Notes under the pieces: generated by a model
Told to the model about the DNA's origin: nothing
Database searches by the model: none
The model's input: the letters and a program-made list of their open reading frames with translations, nothing else
Assembly (NCBI GenBank): GCA_964291505.2
Contig: OZ220216.1
Coordinates: 310,001 to 374,000 of the forward strand
DNA: 64,000 nt
Direction of reading: 5' to 3'
Origin: Kistimonas sp964291505
GTDB lineage: Bacteria > Pseudomonadota > Gammaproteobacteria > Pseudomonadales > Endozoicomonadaceae
Translations under genes and position numbers: made by a program
In this document: positions 1 to 9,016 of the stretch, in pieces
Layout of the letters: the number at the start of each line of letters is the position of its first letter
Position numbering within the stretch: position 1 is the stretch's first letter

Positions 1-1168
1 AGTTGCTGCTTATGGCAATGGCAGTGCGGATGACAAGTCACAGGTGCGAACTCGGAGAGAGGCTTCACTGGTCGCCCGGCAAATGCTGTTTGATGGTTTT
101 GCGACCCGGGAAGATGTCAGTCAACAGAGTGCCCGGCAGCAAGCGGCAGAGCAGCAGGTGTGTGTGACGGCAGAAAACCTCGGACTTGAAGTGGCGGAGG
201 TTTACTTTAACGTGCTTAAGGCGCAAACCCTGCGTGATCATGCCAAGAACAATCTTAATGAACACCTGCGGCTGGTGGCTCTGATCCGGAAGCAGGGCGA
301 GAAGGGCGTCAGTAATGACGCCGATCTGGCCCAGGCTGAAGGACGGTTGATGTTGGCCCAGGCTGACCGGATAGGGGCAGAGGCCGCACTAAGAAATGCA
401 CGAACTCGTTACCATAAAACAGTTGGTGCCTTACCGGATGCCTTTGTCCGGCCGGCTCAGATCGCAGGGCTACCTGCCGGGCAGGAAATGGCGATTGAGC
501 AACTGATGACAGGTCATCCGTCACTTGCCGCAGCCGATGCTGAGATTCGAGCGGCGGAAGCCGTTTATGATGCGAGCAAAAGCGGCTATTTGCCTGAGCT
601 TGATGTCACCCTGGGAACGTCCTGGGCTAAGGACAGGGATGGTGTCAAAGGAACGGAGTACGATGAGTCAGCACTGTTGAATATTCGCTATAACCTGTTT
701 AATGGCGGAGCCGATACCGCCCGGCGACAGCAGGCCAGCCATGAAGTCAGTGAGGCCATTGAAAACAGGCAGCACCAGATTGAAGATATGGAAGAAGCCG
801 TTCGGCTGGCGTGGGTGGCGGTCGAGTTTGGCCGTACCCGGCTCAAACCGCTGAAGAACCATGTCTCACTGGCTGATCGTTCTCGCAGTCTGTACGAGAA
901 ACAGTTCCTGGTGGGTAAACGCACACTGATTGATTTACTGGACAGCCAGCAGGAAAGCTTCGTGGTCCAGAATCGCTATACGACGGCAGATCATGACCTG
1001 ATGATTGACCAGTACCGTTTACTACACACGACGGGTCGATTGCTTCCAGCTTTACAGACTCGCCTTGCCGGGGACTGGCCTTGTGCTGGCTCGGTAACTC
1101 AGCATGATGTTGCCGGTAGCGAGAATGCTCGCCTGGTAACATCTGCTGAATATCATGAAGGGCAATGA
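1..1168 (+). CDS. TolC-family outer-membrane efflux/type I secretion protein (5' partial)
   Basis: The reading frame is open from the left window edge, so the signal peptide and first strands are missing; 388 residues are visible. The long amphipathic, Ala/Gln/Glu-rich helices, the two repeated halves and the segment RYNLFNGGADTARR (the L-F-N/D-G-G hairpin typical of TolC, AggA and LapE) identify the outer-membrane channel of a type I secretion system or tripartite efflux pump. Such proteins form a trimeric barrel and periplasmic tunnel and work with an inner-membrane ABC or RND partner. The partner genes, if adjacent, lie left of the window. The C-terminus ends with a short non-helical tail. 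It converges with the transporter gene that follows, 18 bases away. Family assignment is secure; the exported substrate is unknown. Confidence 0.9.
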   Translation, partial: VAAYGNGSADDKSQVRTRREASLVARQMLFDGFATREDVSQQSARQQAAEQQVCVTAENLGLEVAEVYFNVLKAQTLRDHAKNNLNEHLRLVALIRKQGEKGVSNDADLAQAEGRLMLAQADRIGAEAALRNARTRYHKTVGALPDAFVRPAQIAGLPAGQEMAIEQLMTGHPSLAAADAEIRAAEAVYDASKSGYLPELDVTLGTSWAKDRDGVKGTEYDESALLNIRYNLFNGGADTARRQQASHEVSEAIENRQHQIEDMEEAVRLAWVAVEFGRTRLKPLKNHVSLADRSRSLYEKQFLVGKRTLIDLLDSQQESFVVQNRYTTADHDLMIDQYRLLHTTGRLLPALQTRLAGDWPCAGSVTQHDVAGSENARLVTSAEYHEGQ

Positions 1169-1186
1169 CAGGGGACTGAGACGTTA

Positions 1187-2866
1187 TCAGAACAGCGTGG
1201 CAATCAACGAACCAGCCACCGTGAACAATACGTTAGCCAGTGCATACGTGCCCACATAGCCCAGTGAGGGAATGGAGCTGCGGGACATATCGTTGACTGT
1301 TTCCATGGCGGGTGCGCAGGTGCGGGCGCCGGTAATGGCGCCGAGCAGCAGGGCAGGGTTCATGTTCAGGACATAACGGCCAAAGATATACGCCAAAATA
1401 ACGGGTACTGTGCTGACCACCAGGCCGGATGCAATGATCATTGGTCCGACCTGGCCCATGTATTCCAGGATACCCCGTCCCGCATTCAAACCGATCCCGA
1501 CCATGAACACCAGCAAGCCAAGGTCTTTTAACAGGCGCAGTGCTGCTTCCGGTACGTGTCCAATGGTGGGGTGCATGGCGCGGAGATAACCCATCATGAT
1601 CCCGGAAATCAGCAGGCCAGTAGCATTACCGATCGTAAAGTCATAGTTGTTGAATCGCAGTGTGATCTGCCCGATCAGCAGTCCAATGGCCAGGAAGGTG
1701 GAAAAGGCGACCAGGTCGGTCACACGACTGTGGATGCTGACAAAACCAATCTTGTCGGCCTGGGCGGCTACCCGTCGTTTTTCGCCACTGACGCGTAGCA
1801 CATCCCCTTTGTTTAGCAGAATATCCCGCTCAACCGGCATCTCTATCTGGGAACGGGTAATCCGGTTCAGAAAACAGCCGGCCTCGGTCAGGTTCAGGTC
1901 GCTGAGGTGTTTGCCCACCAACTGGTCGTTCTTGACCACGATATCCTCGGTGACAATCTGCATGTCGAGCAGGTCCCGGTCAAAGACCTCGTTACCTTCG
2001 CGAAACAGCGGGTCGAGCAGGGCATGGCTGTCCGGGTAACCCAGCAGGGCGATTTCATCGCCTTTCTGCAGCATGGCGTCGCCGGCAGGCTCGGCCAGAA
2101 TGCCTTTGCGTCGGATTCTTTCGATATAGCAACCGGTGCGCCGGTAGATGCCGACCTCTCGTAGGTTCTGGCCAGCAAAGGCGGCTGCCAGATCTTTACT
2201 TACCCGGTAAGCACGGATGATGGGCAGATAGGTTTTTTGGCTCTCGCTGTCGTCTATCCCCCGTTCCCGGGCGATGGTGCTGGCGGCGTCGGGCAAATCG
2301 ATACGGGCAATGCGCGGCAGGTACCGAACAACCAGCATTAAACCGACCAGACCGACCAGGTAGGTGAGGGCATAGCCGATGCTCATGTTGTCCTGCAACT
2401 TGCTGAGCTGACTGACCACCTCCGGATTGCTGAGGCTTTTCAAGGCTTCCTGTGCACCGACCAGAGCGGGAGTGGAGGTCAGTGACCCGGCGAGCAGACC
2501 GGCGGTAAGACCTTTGTCAAAGTTAAACAATTGTGACATCAGCAGGGTCAGGCCGAAGGCGGTACCAGTGAGGAACAGGGCCAGTGACGCATAGTACTTG
2601 CCATCCCGCAGAAAGACGCTGAAAAAGTGGGGCCCGGCTTCGACTCCTACACAGAAGATAAAGACCATGAAACCGACGCTTTCAATACCGGGTGGCAGGG
2701 AGAACCCCATCTCACCGAACGCCAGTGCCGTCGCCAGCACCCCGATCGTCGCTCCGAGCTTGAAAGAGCCAATCGACAGTTTGCCAATCAGCAAACCAAT
2801 ACCCAGGATAACAAACAGAAGTAGCTCAGAACTCTGGTTGAGGAGCGCCAGAAGGTCGATAGTCAC
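1187..2866 (-). CDS. AspT/YbjL-family transporter with two TrkA-C domains
   Basis: A 559-residue integral membrane protein with the two-bundle layout of the aspartate:alanine exchanger family (AspT, YidE, YbjL). An N-terminal block of about five or six hydrophobic helices (residues about 10-185) contains GSLTSTPALVGA. A cytoplasmic middle (about 215-375) carries two RCK_C/TrkA-C-like units, each with a KGD turn (LQKGDEIALLG and LNKGDVLRVSG). A second membrane block (about 380-559) contains the matching GAITGARTCAPA motif. Family members exchange aspartate and alanine or are putative exporters of small dicarboxylates. Length and architecture are normal. It is a single gene, convergent with the TolC-like gene and divergent from the lipase gene. 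The substrate cannot be read from sequence. Confidence 0.87.
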   Translation of the reverse strand: MTIDLLALLNQSSELLLFVILGIGLLIGKLSIGSFKLGATIGVLATALAFGEMGFSLPPGIESVGFMVFIFCVGVEAGPHFFSVFLRDGKYYASLALFLTGTAFGLTLLMSQLFNFDKGLTAGLLAGSLTSTPALVGAQEALKSLSNPEVVSQLSKLQDNMSIGYALTYLVGLVGLMLVVRYLPRIARIDLPDAASTIARERGIDDSESQKTYLPIIRAYRVSKDLAAAFAGQNLREVGIYRRTGCYIERIRRKGILAEPAGDAMLQKGDEIALLGYPDSHALLDPLFREGNEVFDRDLLDMQIVTEDIVVKNDQLVGKHLSDLNLTEAGCFLNRITRSQIEMPVERDILLNKGDVLRVSGEKRRVAAQADKIGFVSIHSRVTDLVAFSTFLAIGLLIGQITLRFNNYDFTIGNATGLLISGIMMGYLRAMHPTIGHVPEAALRLLKDLGLLVFMVGIGLNAGRGILEYMGQVGPMIIASGLVVSTVPVILAYIFGRYVLNMNPALLLGAITGARTCAPAMETVNDMSRSSIPSLGYVGTYALANVLFTVAGSLIATLF

Positions 2867-3033
2867 GGCAGGGGTCCGGTCAGTGGCTCAAAAAAATTGC
2901 GACATGGTATGCCTGATGGGACGCCAATGCCATGCGGTAAATCACGACTGTTGTGGTTGCCGATGCGGGAATGGAGGAATGTGTTTTATACGACTATTTT
3001 CTGATACGTACCGGGTTGTTCAGGATACTTATC

Positions 3034-4371
3034 GTGAAACCTTTCTTTGTTAATACGCGTTGCCTTCTTTCGCTATTTTTCTTTTGTCTCCTGTCGTTTT
3101 TCAGTCAGGCAGATGGGCTCCAGATCAAAAAAGTGCTGGTGTTTGGCGACAGCCTTTCTGACAGTAATGGCACTTACTCCACCTGGAAGCTGTTGAATAC
3201 CTTGAAAGGGCATACGGTGAACGGCCAGCCGATGATGAATCTGCAGCCGTTCCTGAATAATGCCCTGAAGCAGGATGTGCCGGGCTATGCGGAACTGACC
3301 CATCATGAGTGGTTGAGGGATGAATTAACCAGTCTGGAAAAGCATGCACTGGATGCTTTTCTGGATATGACAAAGAAACTTCCGATCCCGATATTGCCGG
3401 ATCCGCATTATTACCTGACCGGCATGTTTTCCGGTGGTACCGATTACAAGGGGGTCTGGCCACTGTATCTCTACCGGATGCTGGGCGCTGAACTGGATAA
3501 CCGGGCCATGGCGGGTAGCTGGACGCTGTGCTCCACCCAAAAGATGGACCACCTGGGCGACCTGATGCATATCTGCAGCGGGCCGGAAAGTATGGCCGAG
3601 GAGTTTGTCTCCGGCAGTCTGGTGCCGCCGTGTGAAGGACTGATCGTCAGTGCCTGGGCAGAACAGGCTGGCACGGTCGACAGTGACTCAACGCTGGTGA
3701 TTTTCTTCAACAGTGCCAACGACTACCTCAACCAGTGGCCCGATTCGCAACAGGTCGTGAACAAATACACGGCGGATATCACACGACTGATTCGGTTGGG
3801 TGCAAAACACGTGGTGGTGATTAATTTGCCGGATATCAGCCTGACTCCCCGTTATCGTGAGGCGCCAAAGCATCTTCAGGCGTGGATGGCGAATGCCATT
3901 GCAACCAATAACCGTGAGCTGAAGCAGTCACTGACCCAGTTGCGAACCCGCTATCCGGATGTTGCTTTGATTGAACTGGATGCTGCTGCCATGCTGACCC
4001 AGCTATTGGCCGGCGCAGCCCAGCGAGGCATTGTCACGGATAAAGCCTGTCTGGACAGTACGCCCGGATTGCCAACCGTCAACAGAAGCAAGGAGAGCGC
4101 AGAAGAATCCTTGGTAAATCATATCCTCCAGAATCCGTCGCTGGCGGATGCGGCTCACGTCGCCAGTGCCGCTGCGGATGGGCAGGGCATCGGCATGTGT
4201 TCCAATCCGGATGACCATTTCTTCTTTGATACCGTCCATCCCAGCGCCCATACCCATTATGAGATAGCCCTGTACGCCTGTGAGCTGTTGCAGAAAAACG
4301 GTATCGCTTGTTCGACAACCGCCGTTCAACCGCTGATCACTGCACCGGAGCCGATAGCGCGCTGGTTCTGA
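3034..4371 (+). CDS. Secreted GDSL/SGNH lipase, thermolabile-haemolysin-like
   Basis: A GDSL esterase/lipase of the SGNH fold resembling thermolabile haemolysin/lecithin-dependent lipases of Vibrio. The nucleophile block is VLVFGDSLSDSNGTYSTW, close to the N-terminus; an S-A-N-D block (FFNSANDYLNQWP) and the final catalytic D-x-x-H (FFFDTVHPSAHTHYE) follow. I chose the GTG at 3034 because it gives a classic signal peptide (Lys, then a Leu/Phe-rich core, then SQADG) and is preceded by an AGGA-like ribosome site. Upstream in-frame starts reach 2953 but only add a non-signal leader. The product is probably secreted and cleaves phospholipids or acylglycerols. It ends just before a strong bidirectional hairpin. 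A role in host-membrane attack is inference. Confidence 0.85.
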   Translation: MKPFFVNTRCLLSLFFFCLLSFFSQADGLQIKKVLVFGDSLSDSNGTYSTWKLLNTLKGHTVNGQPMMNLQPFLNNALKQDVPGYAELTHHEWLRDELTSLEKHALDAFLDMTKKLPIPILPDPHYYLTGMFSGGTDYKGVWPLYLYRMLGAELDNRAMAGSWTLCSTQKMDHLGDLMHICSGPESMAEEFVSGSLVPPCEGLIVSAWAEQAGTVDSDSTLVIFFNSANDYLNQWPDSQQVVNKYTADITRLIRLGAKHVVVINLPDISLTPRYREAPKHLQAWMANAIATNNRELKQSLTQLRTRYPDVALIELDAAAMLTQLLAGAAQRGIVTDKACLDSTPGLPTVNRSKESAEESLVNHILQNPSLADAAHVASAAADGQGIGMCSNPDDHFFFDTVHPSAHTHYEIALYACELLQKNGIACSTTAVQPLITAPEPIARWF

Positions 4372-4384
4372 CAGGATCAAACCA

Positions 4385-4410
4385 TCAAACAGGGCATACG
4401 CCCTGTTTGA
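4385..4410. terminator. Bidirectional hairpin between convergent genes
   Basis: A perfect 11-bp inverted repeat (TCAAACAGGGC / GCCCTGTTTGA) with a four-base loop lies exactly between the stop codons of the lipase gene (+) and the AlaX gene (-). A/T bases flank both sides, as expected for an intrinsic terminator serving both strands. Confidence 0.85.
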
Positions 4411-4411
4411 C

Positions 4412-5287
4412 TTAAGGCTGGCAGCGCGTGATGACTTCAAACGTCTGTTCATCCAGCACGTGCATGGACACAGTGACTTTGCCAAGTTCTCCCAGCGTAT
4501 CCGCATGACTGCCGCCGCAGGGAATTGTCACCTTGTTTTCCTGACCGAGCTGGCACTCCCAATATCGACGGTCGGTCAGTGTTTCCCCTTCACAACGAAC
4601 ATGGATCTCACCACCTTCTTCAAGCCAGGTAGTCAGCTGTTGGTTAACGGCTTTTTCAATGTCGTTTAAGTCGGTGAAAACATCTGCAGCATTCAGGCCT
4701 TTTTTCTTCAGCGATTTGCCGCAGCGATAACGGTCAGTGCTCTGATACTCACCGATTGACGACAGAGTGATGGCCTGCTGATCAAAATCGATCTGCTCCA
4801 GGGCGTCGTGTCGTCCCGGGTCTTTTCGCCAGTAACCCTGCATCGCACGATTCAACGCCAGGGCGGCGATATGGCAGGCACTGTGGCCACAATCTAGGGC
4901 ATGGCGGTAGGACGCATCCACCTGAAGCTGAACCGTTTTTCCGTCCAGGTCAGGTATACCGTCAATCACATGCGCGACCACAAAACACCAGCCGTCAGCA
5001 CCTTTTTTGACCGGGATATCGGTATCCAGGTAAAGCGTGTCATCTTCCAGGTTAATGGCGCCAGTGAGGCAGGATACGACAGGGTAAACCATACCATCGC
5101 AGTGTATCTCTCCGCGGTCGGCGGGCTGGTCCGGCCACTGGTAGTCGACCGGGTGGAAGGGGGTGTTGTCTACCAGGATTGCACTTCGGTTGCCATCCAG
5201 TGGGACGGTCTTTGCTACGGTTCCCGTTCCGCTGGTCTCCCCTTGGGGATAACGAATGATGGTGGCTTTGGGTAAGTGGGTGGTCAT
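4412..5287 (-). CDS. AlaX-type alanyl-tRNA editing domain protein
   Basis: A 291-residue free-standing editing protein related to the AlaRS editing domain. It has both halves of the zinc-binding signature: HSACH (His135 and His139 from the chosen start) and CGGSH (Cys257 and His261), the HxxxH...CxxxH pattern of AlaX and ThrRS/AlaRS second additional domains. Such proteins hydrolyse mischarged Ser- or Gly-tRNA(Ala) or act as related metal-dependent hydrolases. I chose the ATG at 5287 (MTTHLPK); an upstream in-frame ATG at 5335 adds 16 low-complexity residues. The gene is monocistronic and shares the terminator hairpin at 4385-4410 with the lipase gene. Confidence 0.85.
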   Translation of the reverse strand: MTTHLPKATIIRYPQGETSGTGTVAKTVPLDGNRSAILVDNTPFHPVDYQWPDQPADRGEIHCDGMVYPVVSCLTGAINLEDDTLYLDTDIPVKKGADGWCFVVAHVIDGIPDLDGKTVQLQVDASYRHALDCGHSACHIAALALNRAMQGYWRKDPGRHDALEQIDFDQQAITLSSIGEYQSTDRYRCGKSLKKKGLNAADVFTDLNDIEKAVNQQLTTWLEEGGEIHVRCEGETLTDRRYWECQLGQENKVTIPCGGSHADTLGELGKVTVSMHVLDEQTFEVITRCQP

Positions 5288-5404
5288 GAAATTACCTGAT
5301 GTCGTTGAACTGACACTGCTTTGAGCGCCGGGCATCCCTGAATTTGATGGAGACCCGATACCTGTCCGTACGCGTTGGGCACATGATCCAACGTTTCAGG
5401 GCGA

Positions 5405-5435
5405 TTGACACTCAAAATCTACTGTGTACTATAAA
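5405..5435 (+). promoter_or_regulatory. Candidate sigma-70 promoter for the dehydratase operon
   Basis: TTGACA at 5405-5410 matches the -35 consensus. TACTATAAA begins 16 bases later and can supply the -10 box (TACTAT at 5427-5432). It lies about 50 bases upstream of the dehydratase start at 5485. The AT-rich stretch after it (CCATAATATAC) could hold an operator for the YheO-type regulator encoded downstream. Predicted from the sequence only. Confidence 0.5.
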
Positions 5436-5484
5436 GTCCATAATATACATAAAAGTATTTATTTTGGTAGTTTGGAGATGTCAG

Positions 5485-6492
5485 ATGTCCATAGACAGAC
5501 AAGCCATTGTGGCAAAAACCCAGGCTCTGCCGGATGCCGCTTTTTATGCGGATGGCCGGGTTGTGAAGACACCCCTGGTCTATTCGGAGCCGTTGTCAGC
5601 ACTGACCGGCTGTAAGGTGTACCTCAAATGTGAAAATGCCCAGACCACGGGGAGTTTCAAGATCCGGGGTGCAGTCAGCGCCATGCTGCGGTTAGCGCCT
5701 GAGGATCGGGTCAAGGGCGTACTGACGGCGAGTTCCGGTAATCATGGTGCCGCCACGGCAACCGCCGCGACTGCGTTGGGCATCCCGGTAACGATTTATG
5801 TCCCGGAATCCATCAGCCCGACGAAAGAACAGAAAATCCTGGCCACCGGCGCCAAGCTGGTAAAGGTGCCGGGCAGCAGTGACCAGGCCGAAAAAGTTGC
5901 GGCACGGGATGCACGTGAACAAGGGCTTACCTACGTCAGCCCTTACAACCATGCTGATGTGATTGCCGGGCAGGGCACCATTGGGCGTGAAATCCTGTCT
6001 GATCTGCCCGATGTAGAAGCGGTGTTTGTCAGTGTCGGCGGTGGAGGGCTGATCAGCGGCCTGGGCGCCAACATCCTTGCGGCGAAACCTGATGTTGAGA
6101 TTGTCGGATGCTGGCCGGCTAATGCTCCGGCGATGCTGGAATGTATGCGGGCAGGCAAGGTCATTGAAGTTGAAGAACAGGACACCCTGTCTGACGGTAC
6201 CGCCGGAGGGATTGATGATGATGCCATCACCCTGCCCCTGTGTCAGGCGACCATTACGGAAACCCTGACCGTCTCCGAAGACGACATTGCTAATGCCATG
6301 CGCCTGGTGCATAGCGCGCACGGTTATGTGGTCGAAGGCGCGGCGGGGGTTGCCGTGGCTGGTTTGCTGCAGGAAAAAGCACATTACCAGGGGAAAACCG
6401 TTGTGGTGGTGCTGTGCGGACAGAACATCACAGATTCGGTGTTCCAAGGGGTTATCAGCAGTGGGGGCGAGCACCATGAAAATACTCACTAA
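5485..6492 (+). CDS. PLP-dependent threonine/serine dehydratase-like enzyme (EutB/BhcB-like)
   Basis: A 335-residue fold-type II PLP enzyme. The Schiff-base lysine is Lys59 in TTGSFKIRGA, the substrate loop is SSGNHG and the phosphate loop is the glycine run SVGGGGLISG. These are the signatures of threonine dehydratase, serine racemase, hydroxyectoine dehydratase EutB and beta-hydroxyaspartate dehydratase BhcB. The ATG at 5485 follows TTTGGAGATG at good ribosome-site spacing; the longer upstream frame has no support. The stop overlaps the next gene by 17 bases, so the two are translationally coupled. The pairing with an ornithine-cyclodeaminase-family reductase is the arrangement of eutBC and of bhcB/bhcD, so the enzyme probably dehydrates a hydroxy-amino acid. 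The exact substrate is unknown; no ectoine hydrolase or BhcA/BhcC is visible here. Confidence 0.8.
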   Translation: MSIDRQAIVAKTQALPDAAFYADGRVVKTPLVYSEPLSALTGCKVYLKCENAQTTGSFKIRGAVSAMLRLAPEDRVKGVLTASSGNHGAATATAATALGIPVTIYVPESISPTKEQKILATGAKLVKVPGSSDQAEKVAARDAREQGLTYVSPYNHADVIAGQGTIGREILSDLPDVEAVFVSVGGGGLISGLGANILAAKPDVEIVGCWPANAPAMLECMRAGKVIEVEEQDTLSDGTAGGIDDDAITLPLCQATITETLTVSEDDIANAMRLVHSAHGYVVEGAAGVAVAGLLQEKAHYQGKTVVVVLCGQNITDSVFQGVISSGGEHHENTH

Positions 6493-7414
6493 AGCGGATA
6501 TCGAAGCCAACCTGCCATCTTTGTCAGCACTGATGGCCGCCATTGCTGATGGTTACTGTGATTATGTTCGCGGGCAGTACGACATTCCCCCGGTGGGTTA
6601 CCTGGCCTTGCCCCATGGTGAACTGCACCTGAAATATGGCCGGGCTTCAGCTTCACCCTATGCGGTGATCAAGATTGCGGCGGGCAGTTATACGAATCCT
6701 GGCAAGGGGCTGCCGTCGTCTTCCGGCTGTTTGATGGTGCTGGATGTTGAGACCGGTTTTCCGCTGGCACTGTTGCAGGATGAAGGTCTGCTGACAGACC
6801 TTAGAACCTCCGCAGCCGGTGCCATGATGGCCAAACGGTTTGCGCCGGCGGCAAAAACCATGGGGATTGTCGGTTGTGGCATCCAGGGGTATTACCAGAC
6901 ACGCGATACCTGCCTGGCATTGGGGATCAACCAGGTGGTTGCCTTTGATCGTAAACCGGCATCGATTGCATCACTGGCTGAACGACTGGCGCCTTATGAT
7001 ATTGCCGTTACTCCCGCGTCAGATATCCAGTCCCTGTGCCAACAGGCGGACATCATCACAACCGTGACGCCGAGTAAAGAAGCCTATCTGGATGCAGACT
7101 GGCTGAAGCCCGGTGCCCATATCAATGCCTTCGGTTGCGATTCCCTGGGTAAACGGGAACTCTGTGGCAATGTGCTGGAACGTGCCGACCTGTTGCTGGC
7201 GGATAGTTATGATCAATGCCGCGACCATGGTGAACTGCAATATGCTCAAGAGCCGGTTGCGGAAAGAGCGGTGCCGTTTGGACAGGCCCTGGCGGAAGGT
7301 CGTAATGTTTCTTCTGCAGGGCTGACGGTCGCTGACTATACCGGTGTCGCGGTGCAGGACATCATCATTGCCACTCTGGTGTACGACGCCTGTATCGGTC
7401 ATGTGTCGCCATAA
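6476..7414 (+). CDS. Ornithine cyclodeaminase/mu-crystallin family reductase (EutC/BhcD-like)
   Basis: A 312-residue member of the ornithine cyclodeaminase/mu-crystallin family. It has the conserved LLTDLRTSAAGAMMAKR segment and an NAD(P)-binding Rossmann motif (GIVGCGIQGYYQ). Members include ornithine cyclodeaminase, EutC, iminosuccinate reductase BhcD and pyrroline-carboxylate/ketimine reductases. The start overlaps the end of the dehydratase gene and is preceded by GGGGG-rich sequence that can act as ribosome site. Likely job: reduce or deaminate the imino or keto product of the partner dehydratase, in the cytoplasm. Whether the route is ectoine, hydroxyaspartate or hydroxyproline catabolism cannot be decided from sequence. 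Confidence 0.8.
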   Translation: MKILTKADIEANLPSLSALMAAIADGYCDYVRGQYDIPPVGYLALPHGELHLKYGRASASPYAVIKIAAGSYTNPGKGLPSSSGCLMVLDVETGFPLALLQDEGLLTDLRTSAAGAMMAKRFAPAAKTMGIVGCGIQGYYQTRDTCLALGINQVVAFDRKPASIASLAERLAPYDIAVTPASDIQSLCQQADIITTVTPSKEAYLDADWLKPGAHINAFGCDSLGKRELCGNVLERADLLLADSYDQCRDHGELQYAQEPVAERAVPFGQALAEGRNVSSAGLTVADYTGVAVQDIIIATLVYDACIGHVSP

Positions 7415-7599
7415 TCAACGACTATGGCTCGTAAGAAAGTAAAGCGGATGATGGTCAGCCCGCTGCCTTGCAACCCCGGGGGGATAGGGATAGTGTTCGG
7501 GCGTTGCCGAATGTACCGATCCGAGGTAAGGCTGCAAAAGGTTTATAGGAAAATGGCCGGCGTTTTCTCCCAGCGTGAAGGGCCGGCCTGTTTTCATTC

Positions 7600-8265
7600 A
7601 TGACTCATAGTGAATCCATGCGTAAGAAAAAGACATCCGGTGCCGAAGCCCTGTTAGTTGAACGTTATGCCCCAGTGGCGGATGGCATCGTTGCCCTCTT
7701 TGCAGGCTTTGTGGAGGCGGTCATTCATGATTACGCGTCCCAGAAAGTGGTGTACATAGCCAACAACCTGTCGAAGCGGTCGCTGGGTGATGACTCTGCC
7801 CTGGATGATATTGCACCGGTTGAGCCGGAAACTGTCATTGGCCCCTATGAGAAAATTGGCTGGGATGGTGGCAAGCAACGTTCTATCAGCATTGTGCTGC
7901 GGGATGATGATGGCCATACCATCGGTTTGCTTTGCATTAACATGAAACTGGGTGTGTTTGAGCAGGCGAGACAGGCGTTCGACATTCTTCTTTCCCATCC
8001 ACAACTGGTGCCGCAGCCGGACAAACTGTTCCAGGATGACTGGCAGGAACGCATCAATACCTTCATCCATCACTGGCTGACGCGACAGGGGCTGACAATG
8101 GCGAGATTGTCGCATTCACAAAAGCGGGCACTGGTGACAGAGCTGTACAACAATGGTGCGTTCAAGGGGAAGAGTTCCCAGAACTATGTAGCCAATGTCC
8201 TGAATATGGGAAGGGCGACAGTCTTCAAGTATTTGCGGGAACTTAAGGACGCTGAAAACGTCTAG
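7600..8265 (+). CDS. YheO/DauR-type transcriptional regulator (PAS-like + HTH)
   Basis: A 221-residue regulator with an N-terminal YheO/PAS-like sensor (about residues 20-125, with VEAVIHDY and IGLLCINM typical of the family) and a C-terminal winged HTH (about 165-220, RALVTELYNNGAFKGKSSQNYVANVL written here only as its ends: RALVTELYNN and NVLNMGRATV). Family members such as E. coli YheO and Pseudomonas DauR control amino-acid catabolic genes, and DauR controls a neighbouring ornithine-cyclodeaminase-family gene. It sits 185 bases after the reductase in the same direction, so it is the likely local regulator. Start may be 7600 or the in-frame ATG at 7618. Confidence 0.83.
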   Translation: MTHSESMRKKKTSGAEALLVERYAPVADGIVALFAGFVEAVIHDYASQKVVYIANNLSKRSLGDDSALDDIAPVEPETVIGPYEKIGWDGGKQRSISIVLRDDDGHTIGLLCINMKLGVFEQARQAFDILLSHPQLVPQPDKLFQDDWQERINTFIHHWLTRQGLTMARLSHSQKRALVTELYNNGAFKGKSSQNYVANVLNMGRATVFKYLRELKDAENV

Positions 8266-8333
8266 TGATCGACAGTCTAGACCAGTGTCTGGGAGCGTTG
8301 AGTACGTATAAAGATGAGGGGGAAAAGGGATTC

Positions 8334-8912
8334 ATGAATCAATGGATACTGGAACCGGCCGAAATACTGACGGTGAATCCCATCCTGCCAGTGCTGGTGG
8401 TTGATAGCGTGGCGCAGGCCGTTGCTGTAGGCATCGCATTGATTGAGGGCGGGCATTCTGCTCTGGAAGTCACCCTTCGTACTCCCGCCGCGTTGGATGC
8501 CATTACTGAACTGCGTTGTACTTTTCCTGATGTGCTGGTGGGTGCGGGTACCGTGCTCAATAATTCGCACTATGACCAGGTGGTGAAGGCGGGGGCGCAA
8601 TTCGCGGTGTCACCCGGCTTGACTGAAGCACTGTTACACCATGCCCGAAACCAAACGATTCCATTAATCCCCGGTGTGGCTTCCGCCAGCGAGATCATGA
8701 TGGCGCTGGCACAGGGCTACGAATGCCTGAAGTTTTTCCCGGCTGAAGCGTCTGGTGGTGTTGCCGTTCTGAAGGCGTTCGGAGGGCCGTTTCCACAGGT
8801 TCGTTTTTGTCCGTCAGGCGGTATTACTGCTGCTAATGCCCAAGACTATCTGGCGCTTCCCAATGTGTCAGCGGTATCAGGTTCCTGGATGGTACCGGAT
8901 GCGGTCATATGA
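8334..8912 (+). CDS. eda: KDPG/4-hydroxy-2-oxoglutarate aldolase, C-terminally short
   Basis: A class I aldolase of the Eda family. Numbering from the ATG at 8334 (preceded by AAAAGGGA) puts the catalytic glutamate at Glu45 (LEVTLRT) and the Schiff-base lysine at Lys133 (CLKFFPAE), the same numbers as in E. coli Eda. The phosphate-binding SGGI motif is present. The enzyme splits 2-keto-3-deoxy-6-phosphogluconate or 4-hydroxy-2-oxoglutarate to pyruvate plus an aldehyde or glyoxylate. The protein stops at 192 residues, about 20 short of the usual length, after SGSWMVPDAVI; the last helix is missing. It follows the regulator closely, so it may belong to the same catabolic cluster. An annotation may choose the upstream in-frame start at 8265. 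Confidence 0.82.
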   Translation: MNQWILEPAEILTVNPILPVLVVDSVAQAVAVGIALIEGGHSALEVTLRTPAALDAITELRCTFPDVLVGAGTVLNNSHYDQVVKAGAQFAVSPGLTEALLHHARNQTIPLIPGVASASEIMMALAQGYECLKFFPAEASGGVAVLKAFGGPFPQVRFCPSGGITAANAQDYLALPNVSAVSGSWMVPDAVI

Positions 8913-8967
8913 CTTGCCACGATGGATTCGGCTTGCAATGGGAAGTCATATTGCCCGGTAATTTCGT

Positions 8968-8992
8968 GAAAACATATCCATAATATGTTTTC
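8968..8992. terminator. AT-rich hairpin after the dehydratase-aldolase cluster
   Basis: A perfect 10-bp inverted repeat (GAAAACATAT / ATATGTTTTC) with loop CCATA, followed by a T-rich run. It lies between convergent genes (the aldolase and a secreted protein) and fits an intrinsic terminator. Because it shares CCATAATAT with the region upstream of 5485, an operator function is an alternative. Confidence 0.65.
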
Positions 8993-9016
8993 TAATCGTT
9001 TATTTTCGTAGCTCAC

